Positions 1 to 6,850 of a DNA stretch of 64,000 nt are shown here, piece after piece. A program made the translations under genes and the position numbers. The stretch is taken from positions 1-64,000 of the forward strand of contig JAHBSO010000012.1 in the NCBI GenBank assembly GCA_019639075.1. Reading direction: 5' to 3'. Each line of letters opens with the position of its first letter. Positions within the stretch are counted from its first letter, which is position 1. The notes beneath the pieces were generated by a model. The model was given only the letters and a program-made list of their open reading frames with translations. It had not been told where the DNA came from and made no database searches. The DNA is from Actinomycetota bacterium. Lineage in GTDB: Bacteria > Actinomycetota > Acidimicrobiia > Acidimicrobiales > Iamiaceae.

Positions 1-276
1 AAGTTCCTGACAGACCCCGGCTACGACACCGCATCTGGAACGGCCGGCCAGTTCTCGTCCAACATTGAGGGCGACGAACTCCACCAGCTGCTCGACGAAG
101 CCTGGGAGGGTGGTGTCACCTACGTTGGAGAAGGCACCGTGGGTCCCGTATACCAGTTCGACTTCGGGCGAACAATCGGTTGGTCCAATGCAAACAACCC
201 TTCATCGCTGACGACACGGATCGAGGTTGTCGTCAACCGCGCGTTGAACCGGATATGGACGGCGTACCCGAAGTGA
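1..276 (+). CDS. C-terminal part of a secreted or polymorphic toxin (EndoU/BECR-like), 5' end outside window
   Basis: The reading frame is open from base 1 and stops at a TGA at 274-276, giving the last 91 residues of a longer protein. The end reads as strand-rich: VYQFDFGRTIGWS, then TTRIEVVVNRALNRIWTAYP. A C-terminal pattern of 'I-x-V-V-V ... I-x-T-A-Y-P' is typical of bacterial EndoU-type and related BECR-fold nuclease toxin tips of contact-dependent or polymorphic toxins. A short gene overlaps its last 22 bases in another frame, the usual position of an immunity gene. The family call rests on these C-terminal residues only; catalytic histidines are not visible in this fragment. It could instead be another small toxin fold. 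Confidence 0.45.
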   Translation, partial: KFLTDPGYDTASGTAGQFSSNIEGDELHQLLDEAWEGGVTYVGEGTVGPVYQFDFGRTIGWSNANNPSSLTTRIEVVVNRALNRIWTAYPK

Positions 277-740
277 TCAACCCGGTGGCGACCCTGATCG
301 TGAGGGCTGACCTCAGAGACCGGTCCTGGCGCCAGCCGATCCCACGTCAGCAGCTGGCGGAACGGGCCTATTGCTTCACGGACATCTTCTTGGGCACGGT
401 CGACATGTGGTTCCCGCGCTCCTTCCGCCAGATCGGTTCGGGCGCCCGCACCGGCGTGGTTGGTGAGCTTTGGCAGATATCGAAAGTCCTGGCCACTGGG
501 GAGCCGGGCACTTGGGAGGGCGTGGATGCCGGTTGGACCACCATGATCGAAACAGGCCGCGATTCGGTGATCGTCCGACCGCCAGGAGAGGACCCGGTTG
601 AGGTCGCGCTCGCTGTTCTCGATGCTGCGGTCGCCGAGGCTGTGCGAGACACCAGTGAGTTCCTCCGCCACTCCGCCGCCGGTGAGCTGCCGCCCATGGT
701 CGCCGAGATGGAGGCCTACGGCGCCGCCCTCGAAGGCTGA
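255..740 (+). CDS. Candidate immunity protein for the upstream toxin
   Basis: A 161-residue acidic protein starting MDGVPEVINPVATL. The ATG at 255 lies inside the toxin gene and the two overlap by 22 bases, so translation is probably coupled. No signal peptide or membrane segment is visible; the protein is rich in Trp, Asp and Glu and ends in an alpha-helical, acidic segment (about residues 105-161). Soluble, acidic and directly downstream of a toxin tip is the standard immunity arrangement, but I recognise no named family. A longer start at 180 exists, but it would run through most of the conserved toxin end, so 255 is preferred. Confidence 0.5.
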   Translation: MDGVPEVINPVATLIVRADLRDRSWRQPIPRQQLAERAYCFTDIFLGTVDMWFPRSFRQIGSGARTGVVGELWQISKVLATGEPGTWEGVDAGWTTMIETGRDSVIVRPPGEDPVEVALAVLDAAVAEAVRDTSEFLRHSAAGELPPMVAEMEAYGAALEG

Positions 741-955
741 TCCCTACACGAAGCGCCGGGGCAAGGAGCGAGTAGAGTCCGCCGTCCTCCCCACCTCCCG
801 GCGACGAACATGGGCAAGGATCCAGAGTGGGCTTCTCCGATGAGGAGTTTGCCGGGTGGGATGTTGCGGCGTTCCAAGCCGTCGCCTGGCCAGTTCGCTC
901 GAGTGCGTGCGCTCTTCGATGGGCCGATCGACAACCCGGCCTGGACACGGCCGAC

Positions 956-1216
956 ATGAGCCGTAGCATTGTGACCGTGAGCGCTCCCTACGACCTCTGG
1001 TACGACGCGACGACCGTCGACGGTCACCTCGGCGTGACGTGCTGGATCTCGCACGGGCCGCGCGCTGAGGACCCTCGGTTCGATCCGCAGCCCGGGGACG
1101 TGGTGGTCGTCGGCGACGACGAAGAGGAGCCGCTCTCGGCGCGCGTCGTGAACCGCGATGGCGACCGCGTGACCGTGCATCTGGCCATCGCCGGCGTGTC
1201 CGCTGTCGCTTCGTAA
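956..1216 (+). CDS. Small acidic protein, paralogue of the 3761 gene
   Basis: An 86-residue protein (MSRSIVTVSAPYDLWYD...). Its middle, RFDPQPGDVVVVGDDEEE followed by ARVVNRDGDRVTVHL, lines up with GFDPAIGRYAVVGDDDAD and ARIEDIADDGLIRLEV in the gene at 3761-4018. Both look like one compact beta-rich domain with a 'VVGDD' turn. No membrane segment, signal peptide or known catalytic motif is seen, and I cannot name a function. The ATG at 956 was chosen because the 43 codons upstream of it, back to 827, look non-coding. Bases 741-955 before it show no gene. Confidence 0.5.
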   Translation: MSRSIVTVSAPYDLWYDATTVDGHLGVTCWISHGPRAEDPRFDPQPGDVVVVGDDEEEPLSARVVNRDGDRVTVHLAIAGVSAVAS

Positions 1217-1272
1217 GAACAGGCTGGGACCGAGCACCACAGGGCGGCACGGGTCCGCAAGAACGACTTCGC

Positions 1273-1292
1273 TGTGCCAGAAGTTGTGCCAG
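1273..1292 (+). repeat. Paired TGTGCCAG direct repeat, copy 1 (possible integrase arm site)
   Basis: TGTGCCAG occurs at 1273-1280 and again at 1285-1292, a 12-base period. The same doublet with the same spacing recurs at 1541-1560. The two doublets flank the tRNA-Gly 3'-end core. Direct, evenly spaced short repeats on both sides of a core are the layout of arm-type binding sites of tyrosine integrases; that role is inferred. Confidence 0.4.
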
Positions 1293-1337
1293 GAGAGCCA
1301 GTTGCTGGGCTGGAGACCGCCGCTGACCTGGGTGTTC

Positions 1338-1408
1338 ATCGCTCAGCCGGTCGACGCGGCATCACCTTGCCAAGGTGAGGGTCGCCGGTTCGAATCCGGT
1401 CGTCCGCT
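1338..1408 (+). pseudogene. Degenerate tRNA-Gly(GCC) remnant
   Basis: The 3' part is tRNA-like: anticodon arm CACCTTGCCAAGGTG with anticodon GCC, T arm CCGGTTCGAATCCGG, then acceptor strand CGTCCGC and discriminator T. The 5' half is not: GCTCAG of the D arm is present at 1341-1346, but the bases before it cannot pair with CGTCCGC, and the D loop is disrupted. This is a tRNA 3' end carried as an integration site, not a working tRNA. Together with the copies at 6578 and 8399 it marks integration junctions. Confidence 0.7.
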
Positions 1409-1464
1409 CGGAGCGAAACCCCCTGCTCAGGCAGGGGGTTTCGTCGTTCCCACCAGCGGTTTCG
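1390..1464 (+). repeat. 75-bp direct repeat DR1 (tRNA-Gly T arm, acceptor, terminator)
   Basis: This segment is repeated at 6578-6652 with one mismatch (A to G in the hairpin loop). It includes the tRNA T-arm, the acceptor strand and the following terminator hairpin. It is read as an attachment-site repeat of an integrated element. The rest of the 1217-1599 interval holds only the tRNA remnant, the hairpin and the two TGTGCCAG doublets, with no gene. Confidence 0.75.
1416..1441 (+). terminator. Terminator hairpin of the tRNA-Gly remnant
   Basis: An 11-bp perfect stem (AAACCCCCTGC and its complement) with a TCAG loop directly follows the tRNA acceptor end. It is copied in DR2 at 6604-6629 with a TCGG loop. 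Position right after a tRNA 3' end suggests the original tRNA terminator. Confidence 0.7.
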
Positions 1465-1540
1465 TGCCTGGAGGCCCGGGTCGAGCCCGTCTCCCCAGCC
1501 CCACCCGTACCAGGGCGTTCCCAACAGACCCCTAGCGTTC

Positions 1541-1560
1541 TGTGCCAGAACCTGTGCCAG
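1541..1560 (+). repeat. Paired TGTGCCAG direct repeat, copy 2 (possible integrase arm site)
   Basis: TGTGCCAG at 1541-1548 and 1553-1560, same orientation and same 12-base period as at 1273-1292, about 75 bases beyond DR1. See copy 1 for the interpretation. Confidence 0.4.
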
Positions 1561-1599
1561 ACATTCCGGACACGGCGCGCCAGGTGTGACGGGAGGTGG

Positions 1600-2130
1600 T
1601 CAGATCCTCGCAGCGTCCGATCGGCGTCGCCGGACCAGGTAGACGGACCCGCCGAGTACGAGAAGCGTCGGCAACATCGCGTTCGTCGCCGTGTCCACCA
1701 GGCGCGCATCCTGCACGTTCCCTACGGCGTCCAGCGTCCGTTCTCGGTCGTAGTCCCCGGACTGCGCCTGCGGTGACATCCCGACCGCAAGCGTGACGAC
1801 CGCCAGGTTCACAACGGCGAGGACGATGCGCTCAGGTGGATCGGCGTGCCGCCACCTGGCCATGGCGAGCGATGCGCAGACGACGGCGGCTGCTCCGGTG
1901 GCCATGCCGAACCCGATCGCGACCGATCGGGTTCCGCCGAGCTGATCGATGATGCTCGCCGCAAGCCTCTTGATGGCCGGCTGGAGCACCTCGACGAACA
2001 GAACACCGACGATCAGGAAGGCGAGGCTGCCGAGGACGATGAGGATCGCCATTCGGAGCTTCCGTGGAAGCCGTTCCCAGCGCGTCGGATCCCACGGATC
2101 GCGACTGCCGAGCTGAAACGGGCGGGACAT
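1600..2130 (-). CDS. Hypothetical four-segment membrane protein
   Basis: A 176-residue protein starting MSRPFQLGSRDPWDPTRW. Hydrophobic stretches are visible around residues 28-50 (AILIVLGSLAFLIVGVLFVE), 65-90, 100-118 and near the C-terminus (LPTLLVLGGSVYLV), ending in an Arg-rich tail that probably stays in the cytoplasm. The start at 2130 was chosen because the preceding 37 codons overlap the end of the glyoxalase-like gene, which stops at 2142; the 11-base gap suggests co-transcription. No family recognised. It lies inside the segment bounded by DR1 and DR2. Confidence 0.6.
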   Translation of the reverse strand: MSRPFQLGSRDPWDPTRWERLPRKLRMAILIVLGSLAFLIVGVLFVEVLQPAIKRLAASIIDQLGGTRSVAIGFGMATGAAAVVCASLAMARWRHADPPERIVLAVVNLAVVTLAVGMSPQAQSGDYDRERTLDAVGNVQDARLVDTATNAMLPTLLVLGGSVYLVRRRRSDAARI

Positions 2131-2141
2131 CGAGCGGACAA

Positions 2142-2498
2142 CTATCGGTCGGTCAGTTCGATCTTGTGACCGTCGGGGTCGCGCACAACCACGATGCGGC
2201 TTCCATCGCGCTCCCCGTCCTGGACGACGTTCGCTTGGCACCGCGAAGACACCGCGTCGAGGTCGTCGACGACGAAGCCGAGTCGAACGCCCTCGGTCGA
2301 AGGACCGGTGCCCCTGGGGTAGAGCTCGAGGACGGTCCCGCCGATCTCCGACGACAGGTGTCGAGGGCCGGCACCGTGTTGCTCCGACCGGAACCGAAGT
2401 CCGAGCTGCTCGTAGAACCGTCGGCTCGTCTCAAGGTCGCCCACCCGAATGACCACGAGGGTCAGTACACGAGGAGGTTCCGGTGCATCGAGATCCAC
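2142..2498 (-). CDS. Glyoxalase/bleomycin-resistance-fold protein (VOC superfamily)
   Basis: About 118 residues. The pattern LVVIRVGDLETSRRFYEQLG, then GGTVLELYP, then RLGFVVDDLDAV and a closing VVVRDPDGHKIEL is the classic vicinal-oxygen-chelate layout of two beta-alpha-beta-beta-beta units. Metal ligands of the family are Glu in 'LELYP' and Glu in 'KIEL', both present. Members range from glyoxalases to antibiotic-binding proteins, so the substrate is unknown. The GTG at 2498 gives a normal family length; an internal GTG at 2456 is the alternative. The upstream part of the long frame is not coding. Confidence 0.7.
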   Translation of the reverse strand: MDLDAPEPPRVLTLVVIRVGDLETSRRFYEQLGLRFRSEQHGAGPRHLSSEIGGTVLELYPRGTGPSTEGVRLGFVVDDLDAVSSRCQANVVQDGERDGSRIVVVRDPDGHKIELTDR

Positions 2499-2542
2499 GG
2501 CCCGAACTCTACGGAGTGCCGAGAATTGCCCAACGAGGGTTC

Positions 2543-2890
2543 CTACATCGAACCGGCCCGCATTTGAGGGCCCCACCCGCGAATCCGACCACCACGCGAG
2601 GCTCTCTCGCGGTTGAGGTAGAGGGCGGGCGTCACGTAGGCAAGCACGAGGAAGAGGATGGTGAACGCAGCGATCTCGGGGAACGCCGCCGTCATGCCCA
2701 AGCCCCTGCCTTGGATGACCCCGTCCTCTGCTGGCGGCATCGAGATCGCGGCACCCACGATGACCCCAAGGATGAGGCACGGCGCCCAGGCGACCGCCGC
2801 GTAGACGAGGAACCCTGCCGACGTGAGCAGCCCACTCAAAGAATTTGACCCGCTCTTTCGACGCTTGACCTCGGCCTCAGCGTTCGCCAT
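2543..2890 (-). CDS. Small hypothetical membrane protein
   Basis: A 115-residue protein, MANAEAEVKRRKSGSNSL..., with two strongly hydrophobic segments (about residues 20-48, FLVYAAVAWAPCLILGVIVG, and 70-93, AAFTILFLVLAYVTPALYL) and basic ends. In frame it continues from the truncated relaxase upstream, so a fused frame of 388 codons exists, but the ATG at 2890 with a clean N-terminus suggests an independent gene placed next to the break. No family recognised. Confidence 0.5.
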   Translation of the reverse strand: MANAEAEVKRRKSGSNSLSGLLTSAGFLVYAAVAWAPCLILGVIVGAAISMPPAEDGVIQGRGLGMTAAFPEIAAFTILFLVLAYVTPALYLNRERASRGGRIRGWGPQMRAGSM

Positions 2891-2989
2891 GGATTCGAAC
2901 CCTAAGGCACGCACCCGGAAATCGGGGTTCGGGGCTCGCATCGCGCGCACGGGCATTCGGGACATCACCAGTCGTCGGTGACGGCCGAT

Positions 2990-3502
2990 CGTGCGCGAGG
3001 TGTGCTGGCGGAACAGCGCGGCGGTGATCCCGAGGGCGTCGACCTGGAGCACACCGTCCCGGCCGCGACGGGTCAGGGCGCCATGACGCTGGAACCATCC
3101 CATCGCCGCCTCGACCGCGGCATCGTGCGCCGCCAGGACCTCGGCCCGCACCCACGGGTAGGGGGAGAGCGCCCACAGCACCGACACCGACTTCGGTGCC
3201 GAGAACGTTGGGTCGAATCCTCGGGCCGAAGCGTCCCCGAACCGCCGACCGAGCGCCTCGCCGGTGCCGGGGTGCGAGGCCTCGAGCAACGACCGCAGAT
3301 CCGGTCCGGCGACGGGTCCGGCGAGGCCGAGGGCACCACAGCCGTCACCCCACCACCGACCCGGCGGCTCGTCCGGGTCGAGGTAGTAGTCGACCGGCCC
3401 ACGTGCCGGACCGGGCCGATCCCGGTCCTCAGCCAGGCCCGCGTAGTAGGCGAGCAGCCCGCCGACCCGATCGGCCGACGCCTTCAGCGTCGTCACCCGC
3501 AT
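2990..3502 (-). pseudogene. Truncated MobF/TrwC-type conjugative relaxase (N-terminal remnant)
   Basis: The frame starting MRVTTLKASADRVGGLLAYY, with YYLDPDEPPGRWWG and later FDPTFSAPKSVSVLWAL, is the N-terminus of actinobacterial TrwC/TraA relaxases, which nick plasmid or ICE DNA at oriT. The catalytic Tyr region (LAYYAG) and the 'APKSVS' motif are present. The homology stops at RQHTSRT, just before the histidine triad that normally binds the metal, and the helicase half (about 1000 residues) is absent; the frame then runs into an unrelated membrane protein. It cannot be functional. It shows that this island came from a conjugative element. Confidence 0.8.
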
Positions 3503-3760
3503 CACGACGGCCACGCCGAACGCTGAGGCGTCGCCGGCGCGCCGCCGGGGTGTCCCGTTGGCCCGCCCGGTCGGCCCAATGCACTCGTCTGTCGATCCAC
3601 GCCTCCGTAAGCCGTTCGAACGGCTTGAGAACGAAAAGTCCTGATGAGGGGGAAGGCTCGGTGTTGTCAGCTCGTTGCGAAATCCGCCGAAAATCGTGGG
3701 ATTGCGCAATCGAGCGACAATGCCGCTGGGCGGTCAGCCGACCACCGGTAGGTTGGGACG

Positions 3761-4018
3761 ATGAAGCTTCCAGCGGCGGAGAAGCACGACATCGATGTCG
3801 ACCTCATGGACATGACCGATGATCGTCGGCTTTGGGTTCGAACTTCCGACGTTCGGCACGGCTTCGACCCTGCGATCGGTCGGTACGCGGTCGTAGGAGA
3901 TGACGATGCCGACCAGCGTGTCGCTCGGATCGAGGACATCGCTGACGATGGCCTCATCCGCCTCGAAGTGTTACCCGGCCCGTTCGAGGATCACCGAGGC
4001 ATCCTCGAACGTGGCTGA
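3761..4018 (+). CDS. Small acidic protein, paralogue of the 956 gene
   Basis: An 85-residue acidic protein. Residues about 33-70 (GFDPAIGRYAVVGDDDADQ, ARIEDIADD, IRLEVLPG) match the same region of the 956-1216 gene. No enzyme motif, signal or membrane segment is seen. A TAGGTT hexamer at 3749-3754 lies 6 bases before the ATG, a canonical leaderless actinobacterial promoter spacing, which supports this start. Bases 3503-3760 before it contain only this promoter as far as I can see. Function unknown. Confidence 0.6.
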   Translation: MKLPAAEKHDIDVDLMDMTDDRRLWVRTSDVRHGFDPAIGRYAVVGDDDADQRVARIEDIADDGLIRLEVLPGPFEDHRGILERG

Positions 4019-4077
4019 GGCTTCGCCGATCTGGGTGTATCAGCCTCGTTCGGCCCTTGAGGTAGTGGTAGCGATTC

Positions 4078-4108
4078 TTGTATCGAAACGAATAATGGCG
4101 GTTAGTAT
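4078..4108 (+). promoter_or_regulatory. Promoter of the AbiEi-like gene, probably leaderless
   Basis: TTGTAT at 4078-4083 and TAGTAT at 4103-4108 with a 19-bp spacer, in a locally AT-rich stretch. Transcription would begin at about 4115, exactly the second ATG of the gene, so a leaderless mRNA is likely and 4115 is favoured over 4109. AbiEi-type antitoxins usually bind repeats here to repress their own operon; only a weak ATTC/GAAT inverted repeat is visible. Confidence 0.55.
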
Positions 4109-4114
4109 ATGTAC

Positions 4115-4936
4115 ATGATCGAACGACCTCGTCTCGAGGGGGACGTAGAACCACGTCAGCTCGCTGACTGGCTGTTGTCTCGCGGTCGGTCCTGGGTCAC
4201 GACCGACGAAGCAGCCGAGCTGTTGGACATCCCGGCCGAGCACGTGTCTCCGACGCTGGCTCGGTGGCGGCGGACCGGGCACCTCTTCAGCCCGACGAGA
4301 GGCGCCTACGTGCCGATCCCACCCGAGTTCCGCACCTGGGGTGCGGTGCCTGCGGTGAACTTCGTCGACCAGATGATGCGACATCTCGGCCACCCGTACT
4401 ACGTGGGCCTCTTGTCGGCCGCCGAGATCCACGGCTTCGCGCACCAGCGGCCTCAGGTGTTCCAGATCGTCACCCCGGCGCGGCTGCGCGACCGCGCCTT
4501 CGGTCGCGTCCGGCTGTCGTTCATCACCGTGGCCGACATCGAGTCGCGGCCCACGGTGACCCGGAACACGCCCACGGGGACGATGCAGGTGTCGACGCCC
4601 GAGGTGACGTTGTTGGACCTCGTCTCGATGCCTCGCCGGGGAGGTGGTCTCTCGAACGTGGCGACGATCGCCGGTGAGATGCTCGAGGAAGGCGCCCTCG
4701 ACCTCGCTGCACTGGCCGCGGTGGCGGAGCGGTACCCCGCGGCGGTGGTGCAGCGCACCGGGTTCCTCCTCGACCATGTCGCCCCGGTCGTCGAGGTCGA
4801 CATCGATCTCGATGCCCTCCACGACGTCGCGTCCCGCCGCCTCACCCGGGTCAGGCTGCGTCCGAGCGGGCCGGCCGGACCACTGGACGACCGTTGGAGC
4901 GTCCTGGTCAACACCCCGATCGAGCCGGATCTGTGA
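4115..4936 (+). CDS. AbiEi-family antitoxin (type IV toxin-antitoxin)
   Basis: A 273-residue protein with an N-terminal winged helix (about residues 12-65: LADWLLSRG, TTDEAAELLDIP, LARWRRTGHLFSP, then GAYVPIP) and the AbiEi core containing YYVGLLSAAEIHGFAHQ and TPEVTLLDLVSMP. AbiEi proteins repress their operon and oppose an AbiEii nucleotidyltransferase toxin; the pair gives phage abortive infection or element stability. Its stop overlaps the toxin GTG (GTGA at 4933-4936), so the two are translationally coupled. The antitoxin looks complete, unlike its partner. Locally AT-rich promoter and position between tRNA-Gly repeats indicate horizontal transfer. Confidence 0.85.
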   Translation: MIERPRLEGDVEPRQLADWLLSRGRSWVTTDEAAELLDIPAEHVSPTLARWRRTGHLFSPTRGAYVPIPPEFRTWGAVPAVNFVDQMMRHLGHPYYVGLLSAAEIHGFAHQRPQVFQIVTPARLRDRAFGRVRLSFITVADIESRPTVTRNTPTGTMQVSTPEVTLLDLVSMPRRGGGLSNVATIAGEMLEEGALDLAALAAVAERYPAAVVQRTGFLLDHVAPVVEVDIDLDALHDVASRRLTRVRLRPSGPAGPLDDRWSVLVNTPIEPDL

Positions 4937-5516
4937 TCCCGCGTGCCTACCTCGCCGACTGGTTCGATCAGGTCCGTTGGCCGTCCATCGATCAGGTCGA
5001 GCAGGACCTGCTGCTGTCTCGCCTCATCGTCGAGATCGCTGAGGATCCGTATCTGGGCGACGAGCTGGTGTTCCGGGGTGGCACCTGCCTCCACAAGCTC
5101 TACGACACCGGCCTGGCCCGCTACAGCGAAGACCTCGACTACGTCCGGCGGAGCGAAGGCGGGATCGGCGATCTCACCCGGGCGGTGACCGCGATCGGCG
5201 AACGCCTCGGGATGCAGGTCCGAACCAAGATCGGTCGTCACCCGAAGATCTTCCTGCGCGCTCCGTTCGAGTCGGGCACCGGGACGATGCGCGTCAAAGT
5301 CGAGGTGAATACCTTCGAGCGAGCGCCGGCGCGTGCTTCGGCCCCTACCGCCCGGATGGCTACACCGCTCGCCGGGCCGAGCTGAACCTCCGCGAGAAGC
5401 TCCGGAACGACGACTTCCGCGACGACCTGACCGATCTCGTCGGCGAGTGGCCGGAGGACTACGACATCGACGAGGCCGAAGACCTCATCATTCGTCAGGT
5501 CCTGCCGCTGTGCTGA
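4933..5516 (+). pseudogene. AbiEii-family nucleotidyltransferase toxin, internally deleted and frameshifted
   Basis: From the GTG at 4933 the frame carries the family's first motifs: FRGGTCLHK (residues 48-55), RYSEDLDY (63-70) and MRVKVEVN (119-126), the last around the third acidic strand. The frame then changes at about 5330-5345 and is lost at a stop by 5385. In another frame, from 5334 to 5516, the usual C-terminal tail follows (GPYRPDGYTARRAELNL ... DIDEAEDLIIRQ). The 70-90 residues between these parts, which hold the conserved 'K-x-R-A-L ... R-D-x-x-D' motif, are missing. The deletion plus frameshift should abolish activity. The antitoxin upstream is intact. Confidence 0.8.
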
Positions 5517-5591
5517 CTCTTCCGGGCGTTGGTTGCCTCGTGTCTAGCTTCTTGCGGCTGGTCTCCTGAACCTGTTTGCCAGACTGGCGGC

Positions 5592-6290
5592 GTGGAGCGA
5601 GACGTCGTCGAGGTTGAGCACTCGATTCCGTGGGTGGTCGACCCGTCTCCCAACGGACGCGGCCACACAGTCGCTGAGCTCCTTCCCGACGGTTACGAGC
5701 GCTACCTCCGCCTGTTCCATCCTTTCGTTCCGTGGTCTGCCGAGCCTCACCTAGGTCCGGCCAAGCGCCGTGTCAGGTGGGGGGAGGTCGCTGCTCGTGC
5801 CGGGATCGCTCTGCGTGCGACGACGACGCTAGGGACGCTCGGACCAGGTCTCGACGACGACGAGCCGGAGCGCCTTGCCGTGTGGGAAGGAGACCTCGAA
5901 GCGCAGGCAGCAGCAGACCTCTACGGAACTTTGGGTCAGGACGAATCCGGCCCGGTCTTCTTCGAGTTTGGACTCGCTGCGGCCATCGCAACCGATGATC
6001 ATCGGGAGCGACTCTTTCGAGCTATGTCAGTCGGAGGACGACATCGCGCTGTCGAACGCGTTCGAGCCCTTGGTGCAACGGTCATCACGACGCCCTCCCT
6101 CGGGTGGAGCCACGATCTGAGATGGATCGTCTGCTCGGACTACGACCTGACCTCGACATACATCGCGACGGATCGCCCGACGGCAGAACGGCTCCTAGGT
6201 CACCCAGACCTGGAGATCCTCTTGGTCGAGCGAACCACGCGGGTCGACGACGCCGCAGATGGGTATCTCCACGAGAACCTTGGCGGCTGA
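5592..6290 (+). CDS. Conserved hypothetical actinobacterial protein
   Basis: A 232-residue protein, GTG start at 5592. It contains HSIPWVVDPSPNGRGHTVAE, then YERYLRLFHPFVPW and RRVRWGEVAARAGI; I have seen this 'YLRLFHPF' layout in uncharacterised actinobacterial proteins but know no function. The C-terminal half has DYDLTSTYIATDRPTAERLL, which looks like a small alpha-beta domain. No signal peptide or membrane segment. The 21 codons before 5592 overlap a promoter-like gap and look non-coding. It lies in the DR1-DR2 segment after the broken AbiEii gene. Confidence 0.65.
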   Translation: MERDVVEVEHSIPWVVDPSPNGRGHTVAELLPDGYERYLRLFHPFVPWSAEPHLGPAKRRVRWGEVAARAGIALRATTTLGTLGPGLDDDEPERLAVWEGDLEAQAAADLYGTLGQDESGPVFFEFGLAAAIATDDHRERLFRAMSVGGRHRAVERVRALGATVITTPSLGWSHDLRWIVCSDYDLTSTYIATDRPTAERLLGHPDLEILLVERTTRVDDAADGYLHENLGG

Positions 6291-6344
6291 CACGTCCGCC
6301 ATGGAGGAAGCCGAAGGCTCTGACGCCCTCGGTCACGTCTTCGA

Positions 6345-6577
6345 TCACCGGTTCACCTTGCACGACTGCTCGGCGATGACCTCCTCGAGCTCGGCGTCGT
6401 ACCGCGCGAACGGCGGACCATCGAAACCTTCGTGCTTCAAGAGGACCGGCTTCGCAAGCGCTCGTCCCACCGCTCGAAGGAAGGCGAAGCATGCGTCGAG
6501 TCCATCGCCTGCGAGCTCGCTGCTGTCGAAGTCGAAGTCGATCGAGGCCTCTTGAAGCGAGAACACGTTGACCTGAA
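6345..6577 (-). pseudogene. C-terminal fragment of a gene cut off at DR2
   Basis: On the minus strand about 77 codons read as ordinary protein (NVFSLQEASIDFDFDSSELA, ACFAFLRAVGRALAKP, then RYDAELEEVIAEQS) and end at a stop at 6345. Going upstream, the coding character stops exactly at 6578, where the 75-bp DR2 repeat begins. So the front of the gene was replaced when the tRNA-Gly end was joined here. It may be an immunity-type or hypothetical protein; no family recognised. Confidence 0.55.
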
Positions 6578-6652
6578 TCGAATCCGGTCGTCCGCTCGGA
6601 GCGAAACCCCCTGCTCGGGCAGGGGGTTTCGTCGTTCCCACCAGCGGTTTCG
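6578..6652 (+). repeat. 75-bp direct repeat DR2 (tRNA-Gly T arm, acceptor, terminator)
   Basis: Matches DR1 (1390-1464) at 74 of 75 positions, with the hairpin at 6604-6629. Unlike DR1 it has no anticodon arm before it; the match starts abruptly inside the T arm. DR1 and DR2 bound a 5.1-kb segment. Bases 6653-6837 after DR2 hold no gene that I can support. Confidence 0.8.
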
Positions 6653-6837
6653 GGATGGGGCCAGCGATCGAAGTCCGTCCGTCACGACAAATCCTGGTGA
6701 GGTGGCCCTGAGACAAGCTGTTGAACAGGCAGGGGAGCACCTTCGGAAGGACGCGATGAGGAACGCGTGGAGCAAGGTCAGCGAAGACGCGTGGATCGAC
6801 GCGAAGCCATCGCGAGGAATAGGCACGATACCGCTCC

Positions 6838-6843
6838 TATTAT
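6838..6843 (+). promoter_or_regulatory. -10 element of the second antitoxin gene, leaderless
   Basis: TATTAT at 6838-6843 ends 7 bases before the ATG at 6851, so transcription should start at or next to the A of the start codon. No good -35 box is visible. The same arrangement is seen at the AbiEi-like gene. Confidence 0.5.
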
Positions 6844-6850
6844 GTGAGGC

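Noticed and set aside
1338..1408. Functional tRNA-Gly(GCC)
   Set aside because: The 5' acceptor strand and D arm do not pair with the 3' half, so only the 3' end is tRNA-like.
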